A DNA stretch of 64,000 nucleotides, taken from positions 806,001 through 870,000 of the forward strand of contig NZ_CP082945.1 in assembly GCF_019933235.1 (NCBI RefSeq), in the 5' to 3' direction. The DNA is from Streptomyces angustmyceticus (GTDB lineage Bacteria; Actinomycetota; Actinomycetes; Streptomycetales; Streptomycetaceae). The notes beneath the pieces were generated by a model. That model saw only the letters and a program-made list of their open reading frames with translations. It did no database searches and was not told the origin of the DNA. This document shows positions 41,958-51,002 of the stretch, in pieces. The translations under genes were made by a program, and so were the position numbers. Within the stretch, counting starts at the first letter, position 1. The number at the start of each line of letters is the position of its first letter.

Positions 41958-42097
41958 CGGCGTCCGTACGGGCGGGGTCCGAGGGCGTGCGGGAGCGGCG
42001 CGTCGCGGCGGATCGCTCCGGCGTCGCGTACGGGCGGGATCCGACGGCCTGCGGGCCCGCCGAGTCGGAGCGGATCAGTCCGGCGTCGCGTCGACCG
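41957..42097. repeat. Degenerate 61-bp tandem repeat reaching into the Vms1-like gene
   Basis: Units beginning CCGGCGTC(G)CGTACGGGCGGG start at 41957 and 42018, and a third truncated start is at 42080. The last overlaps the final codons of the gene at 42075. Copies differ at many positions, so the repeat is old. Confidence 0.65.
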
Positions 42098-43199
42098 TCC
42101 CGCGCAGGAGGGCTCCGAGGCCGCCGGAGGGTGCGCGCTCGGGGTCACGGACCACCACGATGTCGGCGCCGGTCGCGGCCGCCGACCGCACCAGGGCGTC
42201 GTCCGCCCGCGCGACGGCCGGCCGCTCCTCCCCCAGGTACGTCAACTCCGTTCCGCGTACGGCGAGTTGGTCGGCGTCCGCGCCCACCCAGACCTGCCGG
42301 GCGATGTCCGCGCCGTGCGGGCTGACCAGCAGGGTGTCGATCCGGTGCTCCCGCGCCGCCTCGACCAGCGCGGGGATGCCGGCCGCGGCATGCGGGGCGC
42401 TCTTGTTCCCGGGCCCGGCACCCGTGCGGAAGCGGTCGGTCACCTGCGCGATGTGTTCGCGTTCCTGGACCGCTCTGACCTGGGCGATGTCCCGGTCGAC
42501 CAGCGCGCTCTCGGCGCCCGGCGCACGGCCTCCGTGGGTGCTCTCGCAGGTGAGGGCGCGCAGCGGTTCGGGCAGCTTGTCGTGCACCAGGTGGCGGTCC
42601 CGCTCCTCCCCGACCAGGACGACGGCCTCGGCGCCGCTCCGCTCGAACGCCGCGCGCACCGCGTCGGCGATCTCCCCGGCGTTGTGCTCCCAGGAGTTCG
42701 CCGGGTCGGTCCGGAAGTGCCGTTCGGAGGAGCCGTCCGCGGAGGCGCGGGGGAAGGTCCGCCCGGCGCCGTCGGCGCCGCCCCGCTCGCCCAGCAGGGC
42801 GAAGTCCGCTCCGTTCCGGTCGAGGCGGACCACCAGGCAGACGGGGTCGTCGCCGATCGCCGCCAGCAACGGGGTGACCCGGGGCACCGGCCCCCAGGCG
42901 GCGAACGGCATGGCCGGGGGCCCGGGAAGCGGGGTGTCGAGCACGATCGCGCCATGGGCGGCGAACAGCACCCTCCCGGCGTGCGCCCCGGTGTCGCCTT
43001 CCCGCCGCGTGAGCAGCGCCTCGTGCACCGCGCCGCAGGTGGCCTCGTCCGCGCCGAGCGCGAACAGCTGCGCGGTGGTGGCACTCGCCGTCAGCTCCTG
43101 CTGCTTCGCCGTGTCCTCGCTGCTCTGCGGGACGGTGGCGTAGACGGATGCCCAGGGGCCGGGCCGATCGATGACCGGTTTCAGGAGCGAGAGTCGCAT
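42075..43199 (-). CDS. Vms1/Ankzf1-type (Rv2629-like) protein
   Basis: 374 residues from ATG at 43199, with AAGGAGG nine bases before. Layout of the actinobacterial eRF1-like Rv2629 family: an N-terminal domain (SVYATVPQSSEDTAKQQELT), a middle domain with LLGERGGAD, and a C-terminal eRF1-like domain (AVVLVGEERDRHLVHDKLPE, TDRFRTGAGPGNKSAPHAAAG, RIDTLLVSPHGAD). Relatives are named Vms1/Ankzf1-family peptidyl-tRNA hydrolases; the mycobacterial member belongs to the dormancy regulon. Suggests ribosome rescue under stress. The catalytic Gln is not assigned. Confidence 0.85.
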   Translation of the reverse strand: MRLSLLKPVIDRPGPWASVYATVPQSSEDTAKQQELTASATTAQLFALGADEATCGAVHEALLTRREGDTGAHAGRVLFAAHGAIVLDTPLPGPPAMPFAAWGPVPRVTPLLAAIGDDPVCLVVRLDRNGADFALLGERGGADGAGRTFPRASADGSSERHFRTDPANSWEHNAGEIADAVRAAFERSGAEAVVLVGEERDRHLVHDKLPEPLRALTCESTHGGRAPGAESALVDRDIAQVRAVQEREHIAQVTDRFRTGAGPGNKSAPHAAAGIPALVEAAREHRIDTLLVSPHGADIARQVWVGADADQLAVRGTELTYLGEERPAVARADDALVRSAAATGADIVVVRDPERAPSGGLGALLRGTVDATPD

Positions 43200-43495
43200 G
43201 GCGCTGCCTCCTTGGCTTCCTCGGATTCCGCGGATTCTCCGGTGGTGCGGTGGACTGTCATCGTGAGCGGCTGTGTGTCGTCGGTATGTCGTTATCCGGT
43301 GGGTGCCTTACGAATTCCCGTTCCCGAAAGCCGTATGCATGGCGGGCATATGCATCTGCGGTCACGTTCCGCTCATGCGCGGATGATTTCGGTGTGCGCG
43401 GCGGAAACGGGGCTGCCGGGTTGTTAGGGCCGGTGGACCAGGGAAACTGGGAGTAATGCGTCGGGTCTGTACGACTCGTAGAGCCGGAGGCACCC

Positions 43496-43912
43496 ATGGT
43501 CATGGAACACGGCACGGACAAGACCGGCCCCGCCCGGGACGACGTGATGAAACGGCAACTGCGGGGGCAGCTGACGGCCGAGCGCTCCCTGCGGACCGAC
43601 GAGGAGCACGAACTCCAGCCGGCGGGAGAGGACCAGCCGGTGGCGGCGTGGTCCCCCGAGAGCGACTTCAGGGGCGGCACGCCGAGCGGGATGTCCGAAC
43701 GGGACGTCGGGCTGCGCTCCGAACTCGCCCAGCACCTCGGGCGCAGCCTGTACCCGGCCGACAAGAACGCGATCATCGAGACCCTCCGGCGGAACAACGC
43801 ACCGGACCGGCTGGTGGCGATGGCCGAGCGGCTGCCCGCGCACGAGCGGTTCGGGAACGTGCAGAGCATCGCGGAGGCCGTGGGCATCGCCACGGAACAC
43901 CGGCGCGCCTGA
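43496..43912 (+). CDS. DUF2795 domain protein
   Basis: 138 residues from ATG with GGAGG seven bases before. A charged N-terminus (RRQ- and E-rich) is followed by the DUF2795 fold: LAQHLGRSLYPADKNAIIET, LRRNNAPDRLVAMAERLP, RFGNVQSIAEAVG. The domain is small and helical, of unknown function, frequent near stress-response genes in actinobacteria. Confidence 0.82.
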   Translation: MVMEHGTDKTGPARDDVMKRQLRGQLTAERSLRTDEEHELQPAGEDQPVAAWSPESDFRGGTPSGMSERDVGLRSELAQHLGRSLYPADKNAIIETLRRNNAPDRLVAMAERLPAHERFGNVQSIAEAVGIATEHRRA

Positions 43913-44030
43913 GACCGCGCCGGCGTCGCCCACTGACGCTGCCGCGCGACGCCAGGAGGCGGACAATTGGTCGTACAGGCACCTGCCGCACCCGGCGGCC
44001 GGGCCTGCGACGGGGAAGAGGGAGGCGGTT

Positions 44031-44510
44031 ATGTCCGACGACGCGATGGGCGACGAGGTCTATCAGCCTCCCCGGTCCGATCCCCAGGACAACCCCAACG
44101 ACCTCGACATGGAGGACGCCCTGGACGAGCCGGATCTCGACGAGACGCTGGACACGGGCTACTCGCCCCCGGAGCGGCCCTTCGTGGTCAACCACGACGG
44201 GACCACCGCGCGCGAGCTGCACGACCGCGAGACGCTCGATCACCGGCTGGCCGTGGAGGTACCGGACGTCTGCGCCCCCGACGGCGACGGCATCGGCGAC
44301 CTGCCCGGCGGGGTGGGGGAACCCACCGACCTCGAATGCGGCGAGGAGCGGGCCGGCCGGCTCGTGGGATCCGATGAGGGATTCTGGCGCGGCGGCAGCA
44401 ATGACATCGCCGCCCGCGACGTCGGTATCGACGGCGGCGCCGCGTCGGCGGAAGAGGCGGCGGTGCATATCGCGCGGGACAATGCGGGGGACGGGGACCG
44501 GGAGGTATAG
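44031..44510 (+). CDS. DUF5709 domain protein
   Basis: 159 residues from ATG with GGGAGG before. Very acidic and probably disordered, with family motifs DEVYQPPRSDP, LDEPDLDETLDTGYSPPERP and HDRETLDHRLAVEVPD, and a C-terminal AAEEAAVHI. DUF5709 proteins recur next to stress proteins in Streptomyces and have no known activity. Separated by 118 bp from DUF2795, same strand. Confidence 0.85.
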   Translation: MSDDAMGDEVYQPPRSDPQDNPNDLDMEDALDEPDLDETLDTGYSPPERPFVVNHDGTTARELHDRETLDHRLAVEVPDVCAPDGDGIGDLPGGVGEPTDLECGEERAGRLVGSDEGFWRGGSNDIAARDVGIDGGAASAEEAAVHIARDNAGDGDREV

Positions 44511-44829
44511 CGGCGGGCACGCGGGGCGCCCGGGAGGGGATTTCCTGCCGGAATTCTTCGGGCGGGGCGGGGATTTTCCTGTGGGGTGGACATGCGGGGT
44601 GCGCACCGCCGCGACGGAACCTTTCCCGGGGGAATCGTCTGCATGCCACGGGGCAGGGCCCGCACACGCCCGGTGACTGCCCGGTTGGGTGAGTAACCGG
44701 CCCGCCGAGGGGCACACGGAGCCCGGGCGAGCGAGCTTGGAGGCAAGCACCGGCCGGCCGCCCGCGCCGGGCCGCGAGCCCCCGTCCGGACCCGCGCCCG
44801 AGCAGTGTCCCTCGACCGCAGGAGTTCAC
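44511..44829. other. Intergenic region before NDH-2
   Basis: 319 bp. It holds a small hairpin CCGGTT-N8-AACCGG (44681-44700) and several short GGGGATTTTCC-like direct repeats at 44535-44590, but no gene and no promoter I can fix. Confidence 0.4.
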
Positions 44830-46161
44830 GTGAAGCGACGTCGTCCTCGGATCGTGATCGTCGGAGCCGGCTTCGCCGGCTTCGAATGCGCCCGCACGCT
44901 CTCCCGGCTGGCCAAGGGAGCCGCCGAGATCGTGCTGCTCAACCCGCACGACTACTTTCTGTACGTACCGCTGCTGCCGGAAGTGGCGGCGGGGCTCCTG
45001 GAACCCCGCCGGGTCGCGGTGTCGCTCACCGGGAGTCTGCCCGGCACCCGGCTCGTCCTCGGGCAGGCCCACGGCGTGGACCTCGACGCCCGCCGGGTGC
45101 ACTACACCGACCCCGAGGACGAGGAGGGATCCCTCTCCTACGACCGGCTGGTCCTGACCGTCGGCAGCGTCAACAAGCTGCTGCCCGTCCCCGGCGTCGC
45201 CGAGCACGCCCACGGCTTCCGCGGAATGCCCGAGGCGCTGTACCTGCGCGACCACATCACCCGTCAGATCGAGCTGGCCGGGGCGGCCGGGGATCCCGCC
45301 GAACGGTCCGCCAGGACCACGTTCGTGGTGGTCGGCGCCGGCTACACCGGAACCGAAGTCGCCGCCCACGGCGTGCTGTTCACCGACGCCCTGGCCAAGC
45401 AGAACGTGGGCCTGCGGGACGGTCCGCGCCCCCGCTGGCTGCTGGTGGACGTCGCCGACCGGCTGCTGCCCGGACTCGACGAGCGGCTCTCGCACAGCGC
45501 GGACCGGGTGCTGCGCTCCCGGGGCGTCGACGTCCGCACCCGCACCTCCGTCAAGGAAGCGACCTCGGACGGTGTGCTGCTCGACGACGGCGAGTTCGTC
45601 CCCAGCCGCTCGCTGGTGTGGTGCGTGGGCGTACGGCCCGACCCGCTGGTCGACTCGCTGGGGCTGCCCACCGACAAGGGGCGGCTGTGCGTCGACGAGT
45701 TCCTGGGCGTGCCCGGCCGTCCCGAGGTGTTCGCCTGCGGTGACGCCGCGGCCGTGCCGGACCTGACCCGCCCCGGCGAGGTGACCCCGATGACCGCCCA
45801 GCACGCGCAGCGGCAGGGCAAGGCGGCGGCACTCAATGTGGCGGCCTCCTGCGGCCAGGGCGCACGGCGCGCCTACGAGCACCGGGACTTGGGCTTCATG
45901 GTCGACCTGGGCGGCGTGCAGGCCGCGGCCAACCCCTTCCACATCCCGCTCTCCGGCCCGCTCGCCGGCGCCCTGACCCGCGGCTACCACCTCCTGGCGA
46001 TGCCGGGGAACCGCATCCAGGTGGCCGCCGACTGGATCCTGGGCGCGGTGCTGCCGCGGCAGGGCGTCCACCTGGGGCTGGTCAGCTCCTGGTCGGTGCC
46101 GCTGGACACCGCGTCACCCGAGGTGCCCCGCCTGCCGGGCGGCAAGACGGGCAGGTCGTAG
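44830..46161 (+). CDS. Type II NADH dehydrogenase (NDH-2-like)
   Basis: 443 residues from GTG at 44830 with AGGAG six bases before; an upstream in-frame ATG has no ribosome site. FAD motif IVIVGAGFAGFECARTL, second Rossmann motif FVVVGAGYTGTEVA, and the family pattern EVFACGDAAAVPD plus TAQHAQRQGKAAALNV. C-terminal amphipathic end for membrane contact. It would pass electrons from NADH to quinone without pumping protons. Fits a stress or low-energy group with Rv2629-like and Asp23 genes. Confidence 0.88.
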   Translation: MKRRRPRIVIVGAGFAGFECARTLSRLAKGAAEIVLLNPHDYFLYVPLLPEVAAGLLEPRRVAVSLTGSLPGTRLVLGQAHGVDLDARRVHYTDPEDEEGSLSYDRLVLTVGSVNKLLPVPGVAEHAHGFRGMPEALYLRDHITRQIELAGAAGDPAERSARTTFVVVGAGYTGTEVAAHGVLFTDALAKQNVGLRDGPRPRWLLVDVADRLLPGLDERLSHSADRVLRSRGVDVRTRTSVKEATSDGVLLDDGEFVPSRSLVWCVGVRPDPLVDSLGLPTDKGRLCVDEFLGVPGRPEVFACGDAAAVPDLTRPGEVTPMTAQHAQRQGKAAALNVAASCGQGARRAYEHRDLGFMVDLGGVQAAANPFHIPLSGPLAGALTRGYHLLAMPGNRIQVAADWILGAVLPRQGVHLGLVSSWSVPLDTASPEVPRLPGGKTGRS

Positions 46162-46227
46162 GCGTACTCGTCGTCGACGCCATAGGCACAAGAACCCCGC
46201 GAAAGCCCCGCTGCGGCCGTGGTGCGC

Positions 46228-46644
46228 CTACTGCACGCGTTCCGGTTCGCCTTCCTCCTCCTCGGGGAGCCACACATCGCTCACCGCGATATTGACCTCC
46301 ACGACCTGGAGGCCGGTCATCGTCTCGACCGCGGAGATGACGTTCTGCCGCACGCCCCTGCCCACGTCGGGGATGACCTCGCCGTAGTCGACGACGAGAT
46401 CCAGATCGACCGCGGCCTGCTTCTCGCCGACCTCGACCTTCACGCCGTGCGTGGTGGTCGTGCCCCCGCCGGGTACGCGTTTGCGCAGGGCGCCCACCGA
46501 TCTCGAAAACCCGCTGCCGAGCGCGTGGACCCCTTCCGATTCCGTGGCTGCCAGGAAGGCGATCTTCGCCACCACTCCGTCGGCGATGGTCGTGCGCCCC
46601 AGGTTCCCGGTGTTCCGCGACCCACGCTCTGCGAACTCGGTCAT
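46228..46644 (-). CDS. Asp23/Gls24 family envelope stress protein
   Basis: 138 residues from ATG at 46644. The domain is typical: GRTTIADGVVAKIAFLAATE, GVHALGSGFSRSVGALRKR, HGVKVEVGEKQAAVDLDLVV, DYGEVIPDVGRGVRQNVISA. No membrane helix of its own; relatives are held at the membrane by small partners and respond to envelope or alkaline stress. Convergent with the NDH-2 gene. Confidence 0.92.
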   Translation of the reverse strand: MTEFAERGSRNTGNLGRTTIADGVVAKIAFLAATESEGVHALGSGFSRSVGALRKRVPGGGTTTTHGVKVEVGEKQAAVDLDLVVDYGEVIPDVGRGVRQNVISAVETMTGLQVVEVNIAVSDVWLPEEEEGEPERVQ

Positions 46645-46947
46645 CGCGCCTCACCTCTTTGCTCCGTCGAGGGGAAGTCTTCGGACCCTCTCTTCACGCT
46701 ATGGCCGTACGGGTGACGCTGCCTCCCGGAGCGGGGCGGGACCGGGCCCGGAGCGGGGCGTGCGGGACGGGGTCGGGACCCGAACCGGCACGTCCCCCTC
46801 CCTTTGCCGTTCCGGCAACGAAACTTGCCCTTCCGCACCGCCCCGCCGGACTCTCCTCCCCAGGGGCACGACGCGGCGGCGACACCGCCGGTGCCCCAGG
46901 TGCACCGACGCACCGGACCGCCATCCAGCCACCGGGAGGACCCGCCG
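46645..46947. other. Divergent promoter region, nothing specific seen
   Basis: 303 bp between Asp23 and the TehB-like methyltransferase. No operator or small gene found; GGGAGG is the ribosome site at the right end. Confidence 0.4.
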
Positions 46948-47592
46948 ATGCCCCACGACAGCACCATCCCCGACCACGCGTACTGGGACGCCCGCTACAC
47001 GGAGAGCGACCGGATGTGGAGCGGGCGCCCCAACGCACCGCTGGTCCGTGAGACCGCCGGCCTGATCCCGGGCACTGCACTCGACCTGGGCTGCGGCGAG
47101 GGAGCCGACGCCGTCTGGCTCGCCGAACAGGGCTGGCACGTCACCGCCGTCGACGTCTCCCGTGTCGCCCTCGACCGCGCGGCACGGCATGCGCGGGAGA
47201 CGGCGGCGGACGCGGCGCACCGCATCGACTGGCAGTGGTGCGACCTCGCCTCCTCGTTCCCCGCGGGCAGCTTCGACCTCGTCTCCGCCCACTTCCTGCA
47301 CTCCCCGAGCGACATGCCGCGCGACGAGATCCTGCGGAAGGCCGCCTCGGCGGTGGCACCCGGCGGGATCCTCCTCGTCGTCGGTCACGCGGCGGCCCCG
47401 ACCCAGGACCACGGCCCGCACCCCGACCTGCACTTCCCCACGCCGGACGAGGTCCTCGCGGCTCTCGGTCTCCCGGACGGGGAGTGGGAGGTCCTGCGCA
47501 ACGAGGAGCACCAGCAGGCCATGACCGGCCCGGACGGCCGGCCGGGCACCCGCACCGACAACACCCTGAAGCTGCGCCGCGTCCCGGCCTGA
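46948..47592 (+). CDS. SAM-dependent methyltransferase (TehB-like)
   Basis: 214 residues from ATG behind GGGAGG. It opens YWDARYTESDRMWSGRPNAP, then motif I ALDLGCGEGADAVWLAEQGW, acidic TAVDVSRVAL, and SFDLVSAHFLHSP. This is the class I type close to TehB/tellurite-thiopurine methyltransferases. Detoxifying or signalling substrate unknown. Confidence 0.88.
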   Translation: MPHDSTIPDHAYWDARYTESDRMWSGRPNAPLVRETAGLIPGTALDLGCGEGADAVWLAEQGWHVTAVDVSRVALDRAARHARETAADAAHRIDWQWCDLASSFPAGSFDLVSAHFLHSPSDMPRDEILRKAASAVAPGGILLVVGHAAAPTQDHGPHPDLHFPTPDEVLAALGLPDGEWEVLRNEEHQQAMTGPDGRPGTRTDNTLKLRRVPA

Positions 47593-47598
47593 CGCCGC

Positions 47599-47629
47599 GG
47601 TGCCGGGGCCGGTGCGCGGCCCCGGCGCC
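47599..47629. terminator. Terminator after the TehB-like gene
   Basis: GCCGGGGCC (47602-47610) pairs with GGCCCCGGC (47618-47626), extended by three further pairs. It lies 10 bp after the stop and before the convergent gene at 47675. Confidence 0.75.
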
Positions 47630-47674
47630 CCGTCAGGCCCGACCGGTCCCGACACGCTTCGTGCGGGGCGGCGT

Positions 47675-48085
47675 TCAGCGGGCCAGCAGCAGCGCGTTCA
47701 GGAGCACCAGGGCCGTCAGCAGGGCCAGCGCGGCCACCAGGACACGGCGCCGGAGGGCGTCATAGCGCTGCTGGTACTCGCGGCGGAGCTGGAGGGCGCG
47801 GGTGGCGACGCGGGCGACGGACTGCCGGGAGAGGTCGAGCTGCCGGCGGGCCAAGAGGGCCACCAGCTCGTCGCGTTGGGCGGTCGTGGGCCAGTCGAGG
47901 GCGTCGACGAGGGCTTCGGCGTCGGTGCGGGCGCGGTCGGTCTCCGCCTGCCACAGCAGGTATCCCTCCATTCTGGCGATACCCGCCTGGACGGTGCGGC
48001 GGTCCGGGGCCCGGCCGTCCCGGGACCGGCCGCCGGGCGGGCGGCCGTCCGGCGATGGACGGTCCGGCGTGCGGCTGTCGGTCAT
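47675..48085 (-). CDS. Small membrane protein downstream of ctaD
   Basis: 136 residues from ATG at 48085, 12 bp after ctaD. A disordered Pro/Arg-rich head, a helical charged middle (GIARMEGYLLWQAETDRART, RRQLDLSRQSVARVATRALQ) and one C-terminal membrane helix (VLVAALALLTALVLLNALLL). It is tail-anchored. No family recognised. Co-transcription with ctaD suggests a link to the oxidase. Confidence 0.7.
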   Translation of the reverse strand: MTDSRTPDRPSPDGRPPGGRSRDGRAPDRRTVQAGIARMEGYLLWQAETDRARTDAEALVDALDWPTTAQRDELVALLARRQLDLSRQSVARVATRALQLRREYQQRYDALRRRVLVAALALLTALVLLNALLLAR

Positions 48086-48097
48086 GGCGCGGTCCGC

Positions 48098-49831
48098 TCA
48101 GCGCGGCCCGTCCCCCGGCGGTCGGCCGGTGCCGCGGGGTTCGCCGGGGCGGAGCGCGGCGCGGCGCGCGGCCTTTCTGGCGTTCTCCAGGGCGGCGACA
48201 TCGGGGTGGTGCAGGTCGAAGGCGGGTGACTCGGAGCGGATCCGGGGCAGCGTGGTGAAGTTGTGCCGCGGCGGCGGGCACGAGGTGGCCCACTCCAGGG
48301 AGCGTCCGTAGCCCCAGGGGTCGTCGAGGGTCTCCTTCTTCCCGTACTTGGCCGTCTTCCAGACGTTGTAGAGGAACGGCAGCACCGAAAGACCCAGCAG
48401 GAACGAGCCGATGCTGGAGATCGTGTTCAGCGTGGTGAAGCCGTCGGACGCCAGATAGTCCGCGTAACGGCGGGGCATGCCTTCGACGCCGAGCCAGTGC
48501 TGGATGAGGAAGGTGAGGTGGAATCCGATGAACAGGGTCCAGAAGTGGATTTTGCCGAGACGCTCGTCGAGCATTCTCCCGGAGAACTTGGGCCACCAGA
48601 AGTAGAACCCGGCGAACATCGCGAAGACCACGGTGCCGAACACGGTGTAGTGGAAGTGGGCGACGACGAAGTACGAGTCGGAGACGTGGAAGTCCATCGG
48701 CGGTGAGGCCAGCAGGACACCGGTCAGTCCGCCGAAGAGAAAGGTCACCAGGAATCCGATCGCCCACAGCATCGGGGTTTCGAAGGACAGCGATCCGTGC
48801 CACATCGTGCCGATCCAGTTGAAGAACTTCACGCCCGTCGGGACCGCGATGAGGAAGGACATGAAGGAGAAGAACGGGAGGAGCACCGCGCCGGTCACGA
48901 ACATGTGGTGCGCCCAGACGGTGACCGAGAGCCCCGCGATGGAGATCGTCGCCGCGACGAGCCCGATGTAGCCGAAGATGGGCTTTCGGCTGAAGACGGG
49001 GAAGATCTCGGTGACGATGCCGAAGAACGGCAGCGCGATGATGTACACCTCGGGGTGGCCGAAGAACCAGAAGAGGTGCTGCCACAGCAGCGCTCCGCCG
49101 TTCGCGGCGTCGAAGACCTGCGCCCCGAACTTCCGGTCCGCCTCCAGCACCAGCAGCGCGGCGGCCAGCACGGGAAAGGCGAGCAGCACGAGCACGGCCG
49201 TCAGCAGGATGTTCCAGGTGAAGATCGGCATCCGGAACATCGTCATGCCGGGCGCCCGCATACAGATGATGGTCGTGATGAAGTTGACCGAGCCCAGAAT
49301 GGTGCCGAAACCGGAGAAGGCCAGGCCCATCACCCACAGATCGCCGCCGGTGCCGGGGCTGCGGAGGGGGCCGGACAGCGGGGTGTAGGCGGTCCAGCCG
49401 AAGTCGGCGGCCCCGGCGGGGGTGATGAAGGCGCTCAGGGCGATCAGGGAGCCGAACAGGTAGAGCCAGTAGGCGAACATGTTGAGCCGGGGGAAGGCCA
49501 CATCGGGTGCGCCGATCTGCAACGGCATGATCCAGTTCGCGAAACCGGCGAACAGCGGCGTCGCGAAGATCAGCAGCATGATGGTGCCGTGCATCGTGAA
49601 CGCCTGATTGAACTGCTCGTTCGAGAGGATCTGCAGTCCCGGGCGGGCGAGTTCGGCGCGAATGGCGAGCGCCAGCACTCCGCCGACCATGAAGAACGCG
49701 AACGACGTGCCCAGATAGAGCGTGCCGATGGTTTTGTGGTCGGTGGTCGTCAGCCAGTCCACCACCACCCGTCCGGCATTCCGTCGCCGCCTGGCCGGTC
49801 GGGGCGATTCCGTCTGCTGAACGGCTGTCAC
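48098..49831 (-). CDS. ctaD: Cytochrome c oxidase subunit I
   Basis: 577 residues from GTG at 49831 with GGAGGAG before. All haem-copper motifs are present: [32 protein letters not shown] (His and the crosslinked Tyr of CuB), [24 protein letters not shown] (haem a and a3 ligands). Twelve membrane helices. Catalytic subunit that reduces oxygen and pumps protons. Subunits II, III and the usual ctaC-ctaD-ctaF genes are not beside it, so this is probably a second, orphan copy. Confidence 0.96.
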   Translation of the reverse strand: MTAVQQTESPRPARRRRNAGRVVVDWLTTTDHKTIGTLYLGTSFAFFMVGGVLALAIRAELARPGLQILSNEQFNQAFTMHGTIMLLIFATPLFAGFANWIMPLQIGAPDVAFPRLNMFAYWLYLFGSLIALSAFITPAGAADFGWTAYTPLSGPLRSPGTGGDLWVMGLAFSGFGTILGSVNFITTIICMRAPGMTMFRMPIFTWNILLTAVLVLLAFPVLAAALLVLEADRKFGAQVFDAANGGALLWQHLFWFFGHPEVYIIALPFFGIVTEIFPVFSRKPIFGYIGLVAATISIAGLSVTVWAHHMFVTGAVLLPFFSFMSFLIAVPTGVKFFNWIGTMWHGSLSFETPMLWAIGFLVTFLFGGLTGVLLASPPMDFHVSDSYFVVAHFHYTVFGTVVFAMFAGFYFWWPKFSGRMLDERLGKIHFWTLFIGFHLTFLIQHWLGVEGMPRRYADYLASDGFTTLNTISSIGSFLLGLSVLPFLYNVWKTAKYGKKETLDDPWGYGRSLEWATSCPPPRHNFTTLPRIRSESPAFDLHHPDVAALENARKAARRAALRPGEPRGTGRPPGDGPR

Positions 49832-49980
49832 GGTCCGGACTCCTCCTCGCGCGCTGACCCCCTCAACCGGGCCGACGGTACCGATACCGCCGAAAACGCC
49901 GGGGAGGCTCGCCGCCGCGCCGCATCAGTCACATCAAGGGCGCGGGGCGAGCCGGAAATCCGGCCGGGCCGGTCCTCGCG

Positions 49981-50814
49981 TCACAGGAGTTCGAGGGGCT
50001 GCTTACCGGACGGGGGCGGGAACGCGTCGTCGAGGAAGCGGAGGTCGTCATCGGTGAGCGTCAGGTCGAGTGCCGCACGGTTCTCCTCGACATGGGCCGT
50101 GCCGGCCGCCTTGGGAATGGCGAGGACGTCGTCGCGGCGCAGCACCCAGGCCAGTGCGATCTGGGCGGGGGCCGCTCCCCGGGCGGAGGCCAGGGAGGTC
50201 AGTGCCTCGTGGCCCAGGAGCCGGCCCTGTTCCACGGGCGAGTAGGCCATCAACGGGACCGCGAGTTCCCGGCAGCGGGGAAAGAGGTCGTGCTCCGGGC
50301 CGCGGCGGGTGAGGTTGTAGAGCACCTGGTCGGTCTGCGGGCGGGCGCCTTCGGGCAGGTCGGCGAGGTCGTCGACGTCGAAATTGCTCACTCCCCAGGC
50401 GCCGATGCTGCCCTGCGCCACCAGGGACTCCAGGGCCTCGACGGTCTCGTCGAGGGGCACGCTGCCGCGCCAGTGCAGCAGGTAGAGGTCGATCCGGTCG
50501 GTCCGCAGCCGGCGCAGGCTCGCGTGGCAGGCGTCGACCGTGCCTCTTCTGTCGGCGTGGAAGGGCAGCACCTTGCTCACGAGGAAGGCTTCGTCCCTGC
50601 GGCCGTGCACCGCCTCGCCGACCAGTTCCTCGGCGGCGCCGTTCCCGTACATCTCCGCCGTGTCGATCACGCTCAGCCCCAGGTCCAGGCCACACCGCAG
50701 AGCGGCGATCTCCTCGGCGCGCCGCGCGGGGTCGTTGCCCATGTGCCAGGTGCCCTGCCCGAGAGCGGGCACCCGCACACCGGAGGGAAAGGTCACCGTG
50801 CGCGTGCGGGTCAT
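49981..50814 (-). CDS. Aldo/keto reductase
   Basis: 277 residues from ATG at 50814, AAGGAG before. The catalytic tetrad is visible: Asp and Tyr in VIDTAEMYGNG, Lys in FLVSKVLPF, His in DLYLLHWRG. GAWGVSNFDVDDL and LAWVLRRDDVLAIPKA match the NADPH site. Reduces aldehydes or ketones in the cytoplasm; substrate unknown. Same strand as ctaD but 150 bp away. Confidence 0.92.
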   Translation of the reverse strand: MTRTRTVTFPSGVRVPALGQGTWHMGNDPARRAEEIAALRCGLDLGLSVIDTAEMYGNGAAEELVGEAVHGRRDEAFLVSKVLPFHADRRGTVDACHASLRRLRTDRIDLYLLHWRGSVPLDETVEALESLVAQGSIGAWGVSNFDVDDLADLPEGARPQTDQVLYNLTRRGPEHDLFPRCRELAVPLMAYSPVEQGRLLGHEALTSLASARGAAPAQIALAWVLRRDDVLAIPKAAGTAHVEENRAALDLTLTDDDLRFLDDAFPPPSGKQPLELL

Positions 50815-51002
50815 GGTGTGCTCCTTCGCCGTCCTCGTCCTCGACGGCCGTCACGGTCACGCGGTCGCGCCGTCGGGTGGTGGTCAGGTGGTCACGCGGT
50901 TCTCATGATCGCAGCCGGGTGTGCGCGGCGGGTTCCCCGGCGGTGGTGCGGCGGGGGGCCGCGCCGGGCGGTGCCCCGCGCCTCCTCCCCCACGGCCGGC
51001 CC

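Noticed and set aside
44681..44700. CCGGTT-N8-AACCGG before NDH-2 as a riboswitch or redox operator
   Set aside because: The stem is only six pairs, no further conserved riboswitch elements are visible, and no Rex-type TTGTG half-sites surround it.
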